64,000 nucleotides of DNA, from contig JAFMSR010000018.1 in the NCBI GenBank assembly GCA_022818135.1, positions 36,356,375 through 36,420,374 of the forward strand, in the 5' to 3' direction. Every line of letters begins with the position of its first letter. Positions within the stretch are counted from its first letter, which is position 1. The translations under genes were made by a program, and so were the position numbers. This document shows, in pieces, positions 11,150-23,092 of this stretch. Below the pieces are notes generated by a model. It did not search any database, had not been told where the DNA came from, and was given only the letters and a program-made list of their open reading frames with translations. The DNA comes from Saxidomus purpurata (taxonomy: Eukaryota; Mollusca; Bivalvia; Venerida; Veneridae).

Positions 11150-12362
11150 TTTTAGTCTGGAAAAACTGTGACAAAATTCTAAGTTAAAAGGGCATAAATA
11201 TGTCAAAAATCAAAACATTGGTGAAGATGTTGACAGTAAATACGTTCGATAGTATTCTATCTTTAACAAAACATTCAAAGTTAAAAAGGGACACAAATCT
11301 ATCAAAAATCAAAACAGAGTTATGGGGATTGTTTCCTCAGGTGTAGATGTTTCAAGTCAATACCTTATATAGTATTCAAGATATTTGAATTTACAAAAAA
11401 AAAAATACCAAAACTTCTAAGTTAAAAAGCGGCATAAATCTGTCAAAAATCAAAACAGAGTTATGGGAATGTTCTCAGGTGTATAATGTTGATGGTAGAC
11501 ACATACTTTGAGTTTCAAGTCAATACCTTATAAGTATTCAAGATATTTGAATTTACAAAAAAAAATACCAAAACTTCTAAGTTAAAAAGGGGCTAAATCT
11601 GTCAAAAATCAAAACAGAGTTATGGGAATTGTTCTCAGGTGTATATGTTGATGGTAGACACATACTTTGAGTTTCAAGTCAATACCTTCGATAGTATTTT
11701 AAAAAAACTTTAACCAAAAATTCTAAGTTAAAAAGGGGCAAAATCTGTCAAAAATCAAAACAGAGTATGGGGTTGTTCCTCAGGTGTAGATGTTGATGGT
11801 AGACACATACTTTGAGTTTCAAGTCAATACCTTTGATAGTATTCAAGATATTTGAATTTATAAAAACTTTAACCAAAAATTCTAAGTTAAAAAGGGGCAT
11901 AAATCTGTCAAAAATCAAAACAGAGTTATGGGGATTGTTTCCTCATGAGTAGATGTTGATGGTAGACACATACTTTGAGTTTCAAGTCAATACCTTTGAT
12001 AGTATTCAAGATATTTGAATTTATAAAAACTTTAACCAAAAATTCTAAGTTAAAAAGGGGCATAAATCTGTCAAAAATCAAAACAGAGTTATGGGGATTG
12101 TTCCTCAGGTGAAGATGTTGATGGTAGACACATACTTTGAGTTTCAAGTCAATACCTTTGACGTATTCAAGATATTTGAATTTATAAAAACTTTAACCAA
12201 AAATTCTAAGTTAAAAAGGGGCATAAATCTGTCAAAAATCAAAACAGAGTTATGGGGATTGTTTCCTCAGGTGAAGATGTTGATGGTAAACAAAGTTTGA
12301 GTTTCAAGTCAATACCTTTGAAGTATTCAAGATATTTGACTTTATGAAAACTTTAACCAACG
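11150..12362. repeat. Tandem array, about eight units of 95-162 bp
   Basis: The unit carries 'TTCTAAGTTAAAAAGGGGC', 'TCTGTCAAAAATCAAAACAG', 'GTTGATGGTAGACACATAC' and 'GAGTTTCAAGTCAATACC'. The AAGTTAAAAA phrase recurs near 11181, 11278, 11420, 11578, 11727, 11885, 12047 and 12209. Mature units are 158-162 bp; the earlier ones are shorter and more decayed. The array ends at 'ACGCAGACGCCGACGCCGCG'. Predicted peptides across it are repeat-derived and in both orientations, so none is annotated as a gene. Confidence 0.85.
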
Positions 12363-12778
12363 CAGACGCCGACGCCGCGCTGGGGCGAGGCAGTCTCCTT
12401 ACTAAGCGCTAAAAAAGCAATCAAAGAATATTCAGTCAACTACACTTTGTTTCGATATATCAAAGGCTGTATAAGCGGAAAAAGCAATCATATTTCCATT
12501 TATCACAGCGTAGATTGTGCCTGAAACGTGAAAAGCGCTTTTCTCTATTTTTATCGGCGTAGATTGCGCCCTCTATGTAACGAACGACTACTCTTGCTTT
12601 TCCAAAAAAATTGACTGTCCACAGTTTCCATCTCAGAATTACCTCAATTGTTCAATGAAGAGAGACGCATATATTCGATACAGAGATACCCATGTTTCTT
12701 TCACTTGATTAGTGTATAGCACCAATACATGGTACATCGACTTAAGGTCGCATCCAAAAGTAGCTATGACAGTAGTAG

Positions 12779-12843
12779 AGCGGGAATCGAACTTGCCATC
12801 CCTAGTTACTAGTCAATGCACTAGACCACAGACCTGCTCTTCA
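12779..12843 (-). repeat. tRNA-derived SINE fragment
   Basis: The minus strand reads GGTCTGTGGTCTAGTGCATT (A-box region) and, about 30 bases on, GGCAAGTTCGATTCCCGC (B-box and T-arm consensus). There is no complete cloverleaf, so this is called a SINE head rather than a tRNA gene. Confidence 0.5.
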
Positions 12844-12844
12844 A

Positions 12845-13612
12845 AAAAATTCTTTGCGACTTTCAGTTAGCATACAGTTCACTACAGACAACTGGATTTA
12901 CTTGTATGGACTTATGAAATACTGTCAATTCTCGTCATCCAATCCGCACCAAACCTTGTCACAATGTTGTCATCACTTTTTTGAGAAATTAGAACAACGT
13001 ATTGCCCAAGTCACTGTATAGATTTCTGAAACTGCTATTGCCATAGAATAGTTTCTATTACTATTGCGTTTACGGTTTTCTGTGCTGCAAACATGACGCT
13101 TGTATTTTGTGAGTGTTTGGCGTTCTTTGTAGGTTAAACTTATTAACCTGATACGACTACACTCTCTCTGATAGTGCCAATGTCAGTGACATTATTTTAT
13201 AATGGTGTGAAGCGGGTATAAGTCAACAAAACTTACCGTTAAATAGAACAGAAATTAACTTGAATGTTGATAACAGGTTTCCTTTCACATTTAATATACG
13301 ATATTAAATGTAATAGCATATGTGTAACTACAGCGGGGTGGAATGCTGCCTTAATACCTAAATCACAATGAAGGTAGCACTGAGAGTTGATTGAAGATCT
13401 ACTTTATGCTCAAAGTATAATACCTTACTTGTAACATAAACATTTATCAAAATGTATGTGTGTATTAAATAGTTCATACAAAACTATTCAAAATTAAGGT
13501 GTATTTAATAGTTCATACAAAACTTTTCAAAATTTTAAAGAACATTTATGTGTATTTAATGTCCGTAATCAAATCTATCCGAAACAGAAATTTACTACAA
13601 CGAAAAGTTTTA
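12845..13612. other. Intergenic DNA, nothing recognised
   Basis: AT-rich sequence with a short direct repeat 'GTATTTAATAGTTCATACAAAAC' type near 13460-13530. No gene or structured RNA is seen. Confidence 0.4.
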
Positions 13613-13712
13613 TTTAAAGCTGCTCGCTGTCAGGTTGAAAAAATGAAAATTTCAAAAATGACATACTAATACATAAATATAAACCTAAAGGCTAGAATCA
13701 ACAATGTAAATA

Positions 13713-15834
13713 ACAAGAGGGCCAACACAGCCCTATATCGCTCACCTGGCTAACATTGGCTATAATAGCAGAAATGGTCAATTTTGACCAGGTGCTCATG
13801 ATTTTCCTCTATATGAGCCTATGTAAAATCAAGAGACCCCAGGGCAGGGTCAATTTTGCCCCCCCGAGGGTCATGATTTTAACAATCTTGGTAGAGGGTC
13901 ACCAGGTAATGCCACATGCTAAATATCTAAGCTCTAGGCCTTGTGGTTTCAGAGAAGATTTTTTTAATTTTTCCTACATAAGCCTGTGTATAAACAAGTG
14001 ATCCCGGGCAGTGTCAATTTTGACCCTGGGGTCACGATTTGAACAATCAAGGTAGAAACCACTATGTTATGCCACATGCTAAATATCTAAGCTCTACATG
14101 CTCTAGGCTTTGTGGTTTCAGAGAAGATTTTTTACAGTTTTTCCTTTATAAGCCTATGTAAAAACAAGTGACCCCTGCCCCCTCCCCCTCCCGGAGGCAA
14201 TTTTGACCCAGGGTCATAATTTGATCTTAGTAGAGGTCCACTAGGTAATGATACATGCTAAATATTTAAGCTCTAGGCCTTGTGGTATCAGGGAAGATTT
14301 TTAGCATTTTTACTATTTAAAACCAGAGATCTAAATAGAACGGTCAAGTAATCAACACTGATTAGAATTAGTGGTGAAATTAAAGTGCTAGAGTGTAAAC
14401 ACAGTTAAATATTGCAACTTTTGTTAAATCAAGGGCCATAACTCTGGAAGAACTAATTCGATCAAGCCCATATTTGAACTCATCCGAGATTATGGTAATA
14501 CATATTCTCTGTAAATATGATAAAGATTAAAGAAGAAATGAAGGTCCTAGAGTGTAAACATAGTTAAATATTGCACTTTTTGTTAAATCAAGGGCCATAA
14601 CTCTGAAAGGACTAAACCGATCAAGCCCCCAATTGAACTCATCCGAGATCTTATGGTCATACACATTCTCTGTAAATATGTTTAGAATTAATGAAGAAAT
14701 GAAGGTCCTAGAGTGTAAACATAGTTAAATCTTGCATTTTTAACTCACCTGAGCACGAAGTACTCGAAGGTGAGCTATTTTGATCGCCTGGTGTCCGCCG
14801 TCTGTCTGTCGTCTGTCTGTCTGTCCACACTTAACCTTGTGTTTGCAATAGAGGCTGGATTTTTCACTGGATCTTCATGAAACTTACTCAGAATGACTAC
14901 CTTGATAAAATTTAGGTTGAGTTCGAACATGGGTCATCTAGGGTCAAAAACAAGGTCACAGGGTCAAATCATAGAAAAACCTTGTGTATGTTATACAGGT
15001 TGCATTTGTCATTGTATTTTCATGAAACTTAGTCAGTATGATTGCCTTGATGGAATCTAGGTCAAGTTTGATCATGGGGTCAAAAACTACCTAACAGGGT
15101 CAAATCATAGAAAAACCTTGTGTGTGCAATACTGAATAGAGGTTGCATTTTTCATCGGATCTTCATGAAACTTGGTCAGTATGATTGCCTTGATAAAATC
15201 TAGGTCGAGTTAGAACATGGGTTATCTAGGGTCAAAAACAAGGTCACAGGGTCAAATCATAGAAAAACCTTGTGTATGCAATAGAAGTTGCATTTTGCAT
15301 TGGATCTTCATGAAACTTGGTCAGTATGTTGCCTTGATGAAATCTAGGTCGAGTTTGAACATAGGTCATCTAGGGTCAAAAACTATGTCACAGGTCACAT
15401 ACTGTCGTAAGTCCTAGGTGAGCGATAATGGGCCATCTTGGCCCTTTTTTCGTTAAATCAGGGGCCATAACTCTGGAAGAACTATTCAGATCAAGCCCCT
15501 AATTTAACTCATCCAAGAGCTTGTGGTCATACACATTCTCTGTAAAGATAAGAACTAGTGAAGAAATGAAGGTCCTAGTCTAAGAGTGTAAAAATAATTT
15601 TTGTTAAATCAGGGGCCATAATTCAGGAAGTACTGATCTGATATATTCCATAATCGAACTCATCCGAGGATTTGTGGCCATATACATTGTGTTCAAGTGT
15701 TATCATGACTGTTTCAAAATGTAGATGCTAGAGTGTACACAAACTAATTAAAATGGACAGACGGACGGACGAAGGATATCCGTTGATCCTAAAATCTCAC
15801 CATGATCGCTTCGTAGTCAGGTGAGCTAAAAATT
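13713..15834. mobile_element. Composite interspersed repeat inserted in MITE A
   Basis: It starts 'AACAAGAGGGCCAACACAGC' and ends 'CAGGTGAGCTAAAAA'. The first part (13760-14320) has about three units with 'CATGCTAAATATCTAAGCTC' and 'TTGTGGTTTCAGAGAAGATT'. The second (14400-15740) has about five units of 'GGGCCATAACTCTGGAAGAA' with 'GAAATGAAGGTCCTAGAGTG'. It closes with 'GACAGACGGACGGACGAAGG'. The unit-rich design with GGTGAGC termini is typical of abundant bivalve repeats. No transposase was found. Confidence 0.7.
14742..15440. mobile_element. Inner repeat element with about three 165-bp units
   Basis: It interrupts a 'TTGCATTTTT...GTTAAATC' unit of the surrounding repeat. It begins 'ACTCACCTGAGCACGAAGTA', contains several 'CTGTCTGTC' copies, then units with 'CATAGAAAAACCTTGTGTAT', 'TCTTCATGAAACTTGGTCAG' and 'ATCTAGGTCGAGTTTGAACA'. 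It ends in 'AGGTGAGCGATAATGGGCC' and a small GGGCCATCTTGGCCC hairpin. Its right end resembles the reverse complement of the outer element's left end, so the two are related. Confidence 0.7.
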
Positions 15835-16079
15835 TAGGTAGGAATTTGCAAAAATCTATTGAAAATGCTGGTTTTACGGTACCACTACACTATATGTTTA
15901 TATTGTAATTGCAAAAGCATTATTATTTGGTATCCTATTATTTCAAATCTACAGATGTACGTGACAGGAATTTATACTCGAACCTTTTTATATGACTTTA
16001 TATTCTAAAATATGTTATTTTCATACAGTTTTAAGAACTTTATTTGTTTACCAAAATCTGAGAGCGAGCAGCTTTAATA

Positions 16080-17340
16080 ATCAAGACCGTAAACGCATCA
16101 ATACTTACAGTAATATTATGTTTATCAAATGTAACGAGAACCTCTATCGGCCATTTCAATCACACAAGCCATTCTAAATCGCAAGTTTTAATGAAGATTC
16201 TCAATCAGCAATATGACCGCAGAACGTAGGCAAGCGTTACAAAAGGCGCTTATTTCCCGAAGGGAGGTAATTAAGACCTACATGATAGACGCTGTAACCG
16301 AACCGTTCCGGACAACACCGCGAACATCACATTTCTGCCTTTTGTGAGGAAGATAGTATTGAAAAAAAACATCATGGGTAGTCAAGCCTAATCGTATATT
16401 CTTTTTAAAAGGTATTAAGTCGATCTTAGTAAAAGTGAAAACGGACATTCCATAGACACGATTCTTTTGAAATGTTACAACAAAGTGAAACGGTACACTA
16501 GAGGTTCGTTGTTTTTTTTTATTTACATAGAGCTTTTTACAAATCAATATGACGAAAAAGGATTTCACTAAACAGACACTTGTTTAACTTATTAACGAAA
16601 TAACAATGCATTCTATACCATTTTTATTTTGTTGTCTTAAGTTTTTCTTCCGTATTTCGTATTTAAATAGAACTGTACCTGGCACAATACACCTTCATGA
16701 ATTTTGTCGACAGAATGTACTAATGTATTGCTATTGAATTCTCTAAGACCTCTAACAATGCACGTTGCGCATTCCTCCTCAATATCGTGATTAAATGCAT
16801 CTCAATTCATCGTCCCATTCACGCGGTCTAATCAAATTAAGTGAAACCATCGTAAATCGTACAATGTCTTTGCCGTTCAATGAAGCAGAAGACCATGTAG
16901 TCTGTCGTCTGATGCCGAGTGCCAATTGACCGCCATTTCAAACGCAGCATCAAAGAACCATTGCACGTGCACGTTGTCGTTACAAGTACAGTTTTAGACT
17001 TGTTTTCGTTTTAAATAAGAATGACAGGGCTTGGATAAATCAGGTAATACGTACGGGGACATTTAATGAGGGTATATAAATTTTGTTCAAAGTGAACTTG
17101 TACTGTTTTTGACATCATGAACAAGTATGGCAGAAGTTAATTATGACACAGAAAACACGGCGTCTGTGCTGCAGTCAAATAGATACGAGTGATTGTAAAA
17201 CAACATTTTCTCATTCCAGTCACGCCTTGAATGTCGTGAGTAATACTGTAATAAACTAGCTGTCTTTGGAGATGATCAAAAACCTACTTGAAATATACAG
17301 AAGTTGCAACCCAGTACATTTGTATTTTGTTTGTAAAAGT
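16080..17340. other. Intergenic DNA, nothing recognised
   Basis: No recognisable gene. A 96-codon minus-strand frame near 16278-16568 lacks family resemblance and contains low-complexity stretches. Confidence 0.4.
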
Positions 17341-17344
17341 GCTT

Positions 17345-17603
17345 ATATCTTATATTAGGGCTTTATCGTTGGTACCGGTTTCCCATATTACCAACTTGTA
17401 GTGCAAGATACAGAAAGCGTCCCAATTCCGGAGACACACCTGATTCTTATACATGCCAGGTGTATACCACCCATACACGGGACCTCGGTTTTAGTTTCAT
17501 CCGAAAGACTGTTAGTAATTTTAGTTGGTCAGCCCTGGGAATCGAACCCGCTACCCCGAGATTACAAGTCTCGTGCTCTACCAATTGAGCTATCCGGGCT
17601 GAC
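17345..17603 (-). repeat. tRNA-Thr-like SINE
   Basis: The head (17528-17603, minus strand) has GATAGCTCAATTGGTAGAGC (D arm), an anticodon stem and loop CGAGACTTGTAATCTCG with anticodon TGT (Thr), and GCGGGTTCGATTCCC (T arm). The outer GTCAGCC and GGCTGAC pair perfectly, but there are extra bases before the D stem and the T stem pairs poorly, so this is not a standard tRNA. It continues into a non-tRNA body ('CATGTATAAGAATCAGGTGT') down to about 17345, as in tRNA-derived SINEs. The 115-codon + strand frame across it is not a gene. Confidence 0.65.
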
Positions 17604-17749
17604 AAGTGCTTATAACGAGTCGCGTCCCTTTATATATATCGGTCAGCTCCAGTGTCAACAAATACAAAGGATATTTGATGGTTTCGGTGTAATATCACGT
17701 TACAATTTCACTGAGTGGGCACCAAAAGTGATATTTTCACTGCTTTGAA

Positions 17750-20700
17750 ACGGTTAAATATCAATTTTATTTCACTGATATATTTCATTATTTCACTGAA
17801 AAAACATTAAATAAACTTAATTTGTTTCTTCATACAAACTGCATGATAGTTATATGTATGTTTGATTACCCGAAATTTTGGACTGATGTATCTTTGCCTG
17901 CACTAAAATGACTTAAATTAAGATGTCTAAATGGCATTACTGACCCATAACTGACAAATGCAATTTGAAATATCTTTTCCAATAGTTTTCGTTTTATGGA
18001 TTTTTTTCGTGTGACGACATTAAAAGCACTTTCATTCAAAACAACCCTCCACTAATGATGGTTTTAATTGAAGACTTTATGATAACATGGCCCCTTATTC
18101 AGTGCTTGATGTCCCATAAAGCAACCGTGAAGGGTTTCTCCTACCACGTAATCCGAAGACAAACTTGAGCTTAAAGGTATAAACAATCGGATTATCAAAT
18201 AAACTCATAATCACGCATATCTCATATACCCTTGTTCTTAACTCTTTAGTTGTTGTCACTTTCCCATCGATTCGTTTCTAAGGATCGAATATCTAACTTT
18301 TATCTGAACATCAACTGCCATCTTGACTAACAACGACACTTAATTGCCATTGTCGGGATCTTTTTAGAATGTCCACACTTCAGAGCTACGCTTTCGATTC
18401 AGGATTAACCGATGGCGAGGAACATTGTTTTTATATAAACTTTCCCTCACTATCTTTCCCTTATCGCGTATGAATCGACATTTATTTGGACATAATTTCA
18501 TTTTGATGAGCTTGAATCTTGACGATGTGACAACGATGTAATCCAAAGCAGCCCAAATAGCGAAGACGTAAATACCACGTGATACCGTCGGTTGCGAGAC
18601 ACCGAGGAATGTTGCTATAAATAAATGATAGTAGATGATCTTTGGCAGTGCCCGGACAGATAGAGTCGCCGTCTAGTCGATGAAAGTCCTTGTACTGAAG
18701 AGTTTCAACCACGAGGCGATCTTGAAAGCGACGGTAACACTACCTGGGAGTGGAATTTAATGAACTACCTCGTGATAATCACTCTAGCTTCAATTGTAAA
18801 CAAATTACACCACGTATTGCCATTTTATTAACCATTTTACGTGCACTTTATTGAATTTAGGTATATCGCCATTAGAATATCAAAAGGTGTTATAGCTGTC
18901 AGTTATATTAACGCCATAAAAAAAAACACGGAAATAAGCAATGACCGCTAACTTTACGCACTTTTATAAGCATCTAATTTCAGTCAGCGTAAATCGTTGT
19001 TACTTACATGTCTAGCTTGGTCAATATTATAAGCATCGTTTTGAAGATAATAGAATTAATATGAATTTGAATGTCAGGGAACAGAAAGCATTTTGTGACA
19101 GTATCCAGGACACACTCCATCGAACGTGCGAATGTACTATCCGTGCACGTACTCATTCGTTAGTACTTGGTTTTAGTCGCAAGAAACTGAAGTTTAAATA
19201 AAGGACTTCTTTAACCGTTTAGCTTAGGAACATTTAGTTCTTAGTCTCCTTAATGTGCGAAAAGGGAAAGTCAGGCTCACTGGGCGGCATAGCTGCCATT
19301 CGGTGGCATGTTTTATCAATCTGTAGAGCCTACTGGGTTTTCGAGCTTAACGGGTACCATGCCTTACAATTAATGTGGCAATGAAACACGCTTATAGTAA
19401 CCGTGTATATCCACAGATGTTAAATGCTTCGATGTAACCATTCCCTGAAAGGACTTATGTCACATGTATATTGCCCGGTGGGATAACGTGGGCTGCATAA
19501 ATGTAGTCTGTTGTTAAGGGAGTCGGAAAATCGTCTTTCATGGCGGTTTGATAGCTTACAGAAACCTTTCCGCTTCACTATACAATTTTGTATTTTACTC
19601 GCTCATTCGTTTCAAATTTCCCAAATGTGATAGACGCTAAAGTTTTATTGGTCCGTGAATACGAGAATTAATATTTGAAACATAAATATATTATTTACAT
19701 ATTCGTTATATATTGATTTTAGCTTTCTGTTCTGTCAGATTCAGTAGAGTTTAAGTTGGCCTCCGCAGTAAAAGGCCTTTAAGGGTATTTGGTCATTCTG
19801 AATATAATACAAGCGGACATTTCTCAATCATGATTTCATAAAAACAAAGTTCAAATAATGTCAAAATTAAGATTTATGAAACTTCTAAACCATATTTTCG
19901 TTATTTTTTCCTACTTTTTCCTAATTTGTAACGCCAATCAAACGTAGATATGCTTTAGTATTGTGTTTTCAATACTGTTTAGTTAACGTCTTAATCCGGG
20001 TTTCCGAGCTGGATCAAGAGATCACAAATTTAATAGCTTAAATAAACAAAAATATCAAAACCGTCTTATAGCAATGTGTGGGGAAATATTTTCACAAAAC
20101 AACAATTCTTTACGCTGTTGAGTCGAACTTCCCTTTCTTTATATTATAGTAAGAATTTTACGTTTCACCCAAGCCCAGTAAAACAACAAGATGTCAAAAA
20201 GTCTGTATTTTACAAAAGAGTAAATCGTTTGTAAACAATTTAAATCTATACCTCAATCTGGGATGACCGACTCTTTAAGATTTGACACAATTTTCTCTAT
20301 GCAAGAAGGGACCAACAGTACTTGCGCCTGCACTAGCAAAGGAGGCTGGGGCTTCGAACCAGATAGGTTTCTAGGTAATAGATTCGATTACCGGACAGTG
20401 AAAAAACAGCATTAAATCAGATAACGTTATAATTTATTTCCTCGCGACATTCAAGTTTGACATTCGTTATTAAAAAAATGAGATCATAGTATTTTATGTT
20501 ATAGAAATTAATTAATTGAAAGCGAGTCCATATTTTTCAAATTACAAATCTACAAGTGAAAAATTTGATAGAGATAAAATCGAAAGTTTGAAAATGATCA
20601 ATTACATTGTGATAGTAATCGCCGACTGTAGAATACGTAAATCCATGAATTTTATGTAGCGCACGCTGCAAGTATTTTCACGGTGATGGACACGTCATTC

Positions 20701-20880
20701 TACCGGAGATGTATTATTCCTACTCCCACAGTGTATATTGATTTGTGCAATCAAAAATGCATAAAATGATTAAAATATTTCATCACAAGCGGACAAAATT
20801 CTCTCATATATGTTTACCCCAAAACTAACCGGTTTTAAGGTGACCCTGGGGTAGCAGAAAGTGTAACAAATTCAACCTTT
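17750..20880. other. Intergenic DNA upstream of the Islet gene, nothing recognised
   Basis: No coding match, no complete tRNA and no array. A 76-codon minus-strand frame at 18482-18712 is cysteine-bearing and not low complexity, but I recognise no family and see no supporting splice context, so it is left uncalled. Confidence 0.4.
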
Positions 20881-20922
20881 AAAAAAAATAATGCAATGTA
20901 CACCTGCAAACAATTGTGTATT

Positions 20923-20958
20923 TTCGTTCGTTCGTTCGTTCGTTCGTTCGTTCGTTCG
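20923..20958. repeat. TTCG tetranucleotide microsatellite
   Basis: About nine perfect TTCG copies. The Arg-Ser-Phe-Val repeats seen in translation of one frame come only from this array. Confidence 0.95.
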
Positions 20959-20959
20959 A

Positions 20960-22700
20960 TATCTTGACAACAAGTTTGCTTCTATGTTGCATTTACATAC
21001 TAAACTCAGAACTTTTAGTAAGTCAAAGAATAGTTATCCTACTTTAATGAAACGGTTGATTAATACAAACTCGTGATTCATTCCTTACAGACTTGATTTC
21101 AAGTTAAACATTCTACAAACGCGATTTTCTACTGCTACCAGGTCCGACACATAAACTCACTGTGTTCTGGCGCTTTATAGTAAAATAATTAGCCGCTTGC
21201 GCACCGAACAAAACTAAATAAATTGATACATCAGACGTATGACGGTGTTGCTTGTCATCAAATAATCAAACACACTGATTTAATTATCCAAAAATTCAAC
21301 GCCTAAAATTTCGATAACAAGATATTTCCATATACATTCCCGTTTCAAATACACAATAAATCATTTTGCCCCGGGGGTCGGGCCGCTACTGATAAACGCA
21401 AAAATAGAAAATGTAAGTAAAATATGTATCTGATATGCCAGTAAATCACCGAGTGAAAACGTACAAATTTTTGATAGCCATCTTTGAATCAGGCGAAAAA
21501 CGTATGCTGATAAAGTTATCAAATTTGCCTCATAGACTTCTGTTTTACCGCGCTTAAGGCGGAGTCGATATCGTCAGGGATCTCGGCATACTACCTGAGT
21601 GAAGAAAAATGAGCGTGCAGCGCGTGAACAAAGACATTTTATCAATTTCTGATCGGTTTTGATCATTTTTCACTGCTACATCTCGCTAACATGCTGCTAT
21701 GTTTGATCTTTTTTATTTATGTCGGTTTTATTTGACTGAAACAAGATTTTTCCTCGGATAACAAATATGATACAAAATTTTCTATTGTAAAATTTAGTAT
21801 TTATAAGTATTTAAATAAATTTTGATGATTTTATCAAAAATATGACTGTTTGTTTTATTGCTTAAGTGAAGTCGGTCTTCTTTGATAGTTACAGTAATTG
21901 TTTGAAACAATATTCAATTGGCAAATATTTTTCTCTAAGATTAAGTTCAGTGTTTTGATTGTTTTCTGTACCGGTTTATGACAGTTTAGTGTTAATATAA
22001 TATTCTTTAAGTATACAAAACTTCTCAAAAATAAAAGTATAACATAATATTTAATACCGTGCATTTTTGTTCTGATGCGTTTTTCATACATGATGAATTA
22101 TAACAATTATAAAGATGCTTTATTTTAACATCTACTTATGCTATATTTAGGAATACACAATTCTCTGCACCGATAATTCACAATTATATTATTTGTATGA
22201 TTCTCTATGTACATGTTTATTTTTTAACGATTGTATGCATCATGTATTTATCTAATCATATCTAGTATTTATAGACAATTTTTTAGAGAAAACGCCCGCT
22301 TAAATCTGCACAAATTCAATCTTACATAAATAGTACACCCGACTTTAAACATTAACGCAGCCAAATATATTGCGCTGTAGATTGGTTATAGATTTGCAAT
22401 TTTGGTGAAAGGCTCCATAATTAAATTTTCTATATTTTTCTTTAATTCTATTTCTTTTTGTGTGTGTATATATGTCTGATGGAAAGATACGTCATTTAAC
22501 TCATGTCAACACTGAGAATAAATGCATGTATGTCAAGTAACTGAAACCCCCTGCAAAAATGACATGAAAAAACAAAAGACTGTCACAGTCTTGTGGAATG
22601 TTGCATAAACCGTTATATTTTCATAGCATGTCTTAGGTATGCCCCTGCCGATGACAGTTTTCTCTCTAAAATCCTCCCAAAGGTTTTAACAATTCGATAC
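20960..22700. other. Proximal 5' flank, nothing recognised
   Basis: AT-rich non-coding sequence. It may contain 5' untranslated exons or regulatory sites of the Islet gene, but none can be proved from sequence alone. Confidence 0.4.
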
Positions 22701-22769
22701 GCCTCTCTTACCATCATTCTGCCGTTAGTCAGTTTCATTAAATCTCCAACGACTACTCGCGTGCGACCA

Positions 22770-22830
22770 TAGCTCCGCCCACCTGCGCAAAGCGTGAATA
22801 AATTAACGACCGAACGGCCAATTGGATTTC
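22770..22830 (+). promoter_or_regulatory. Candidate Islet promoter-proximal cluster (GC box, E-box, CCAAT)
   Basis: Within 60 bases there is CTCCGCCCACC (GC-box-like), an overlapping E-box CACCTG (22780-22785) and a palindromic GGCCAATTGG containing CCAAT (22816-22825). The patch is more GC-rich than its surroundings and lies about 230-280 bp before the start codon. The motifs are seen; promoter function is inference, and a more distal transcription start is possible. Confidence 0.35.
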
Positions 22831-23052
22831 GCGACTGTCTGTACATCTAAAGAAACTGGCAATGACAACTCGGGATTTCTCTACATTACCGATTATTCAT
22901 GTATTAGACACTATTGAGATTATTAACAGTTGTGTTGTACATTGAATTCGGATATACATTTTCAGTGCATTTTTTTCCATCGCTCGTTCTTTCCATCTTT
23001 GTGTTTATTCCTTTTTCTTTCCGTCACGATTGCGCCACCGATATCGGACGAT

Positions 23053-23092
23053 ATGACGGCGGATAATCAACCGCCGACGCCGACGCTGACAA
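23053..23092 (+). CDS. isl: isl coding exon 1 (N-terminus)
   Basis: Encodes [13 protein letters not shown] plus the first base of a Lys codon. The donor GTAAGC starts at 23093 (phase 1). Joined to exon 2 it gives [14 protein letters not shown], which parallels the basic stretch just before LIM1 in vertebrate ISL1. The frame upstream stays open to a TTG near 22930 but has no ATG, so 23053 is the best start. A purine sits at -3. The upstream 5' UTR is pyrimidine-rich (about 22970-23030). Confidence 0.85.

Larger units (their letters stand above)
13613..16078 (-). mobile_element. MITE family A, copy 4, with a 2.1-kb insertion
   Basis: The ends are TTTAAAGCTGCTCGCTGTCA at left and CTGAGAGCGAGCAGCTTTAA at right. 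The copy lies in the opposite orientation to the others, since the 'AGGCTAGAATCAACAA' segment comes first. It is interrupted after 'GAATCAACAA', and family sequence resumes at 'TTTAGGTAGGAATTTGCAAA' (about 15833), giving both flanks of the insertion. Confidence 0.8.

Noticed and set aside
11926..12300. Open frames on both strands in the 160-bp array
   Set aside because: Repeat translations, nearly mirrored between strands, with no family match.
17528..17603. Functional tRNA-Thr gene
   Set aside because: Extra bases before the D stem and a weak T stem do not give a standard cloverleaf, and it continues into a SINE-like body.
17401..17748. 115-codon + strand frame
   Set aside because: It reads antisense through a tRNA-derived SINE.
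18482..18712. Possible small gene or exon on the minus strand
   Set aside because: Not low complexity, but no domain, splice context or conserved motif could be identified.
22613..22846. 77-codon Arg-rich minus-strand frame upstream of isl
   Set aside because: No recognised domain; it overlaps the candidate promoter motifs and is more simply explained by local GC content.
22930..23052. N-terminal extension of Islet
   Set aside because: The frame is open but begins with TTG and has no ATG; the hydrophobic translation is unlike any Islet N-terminus.
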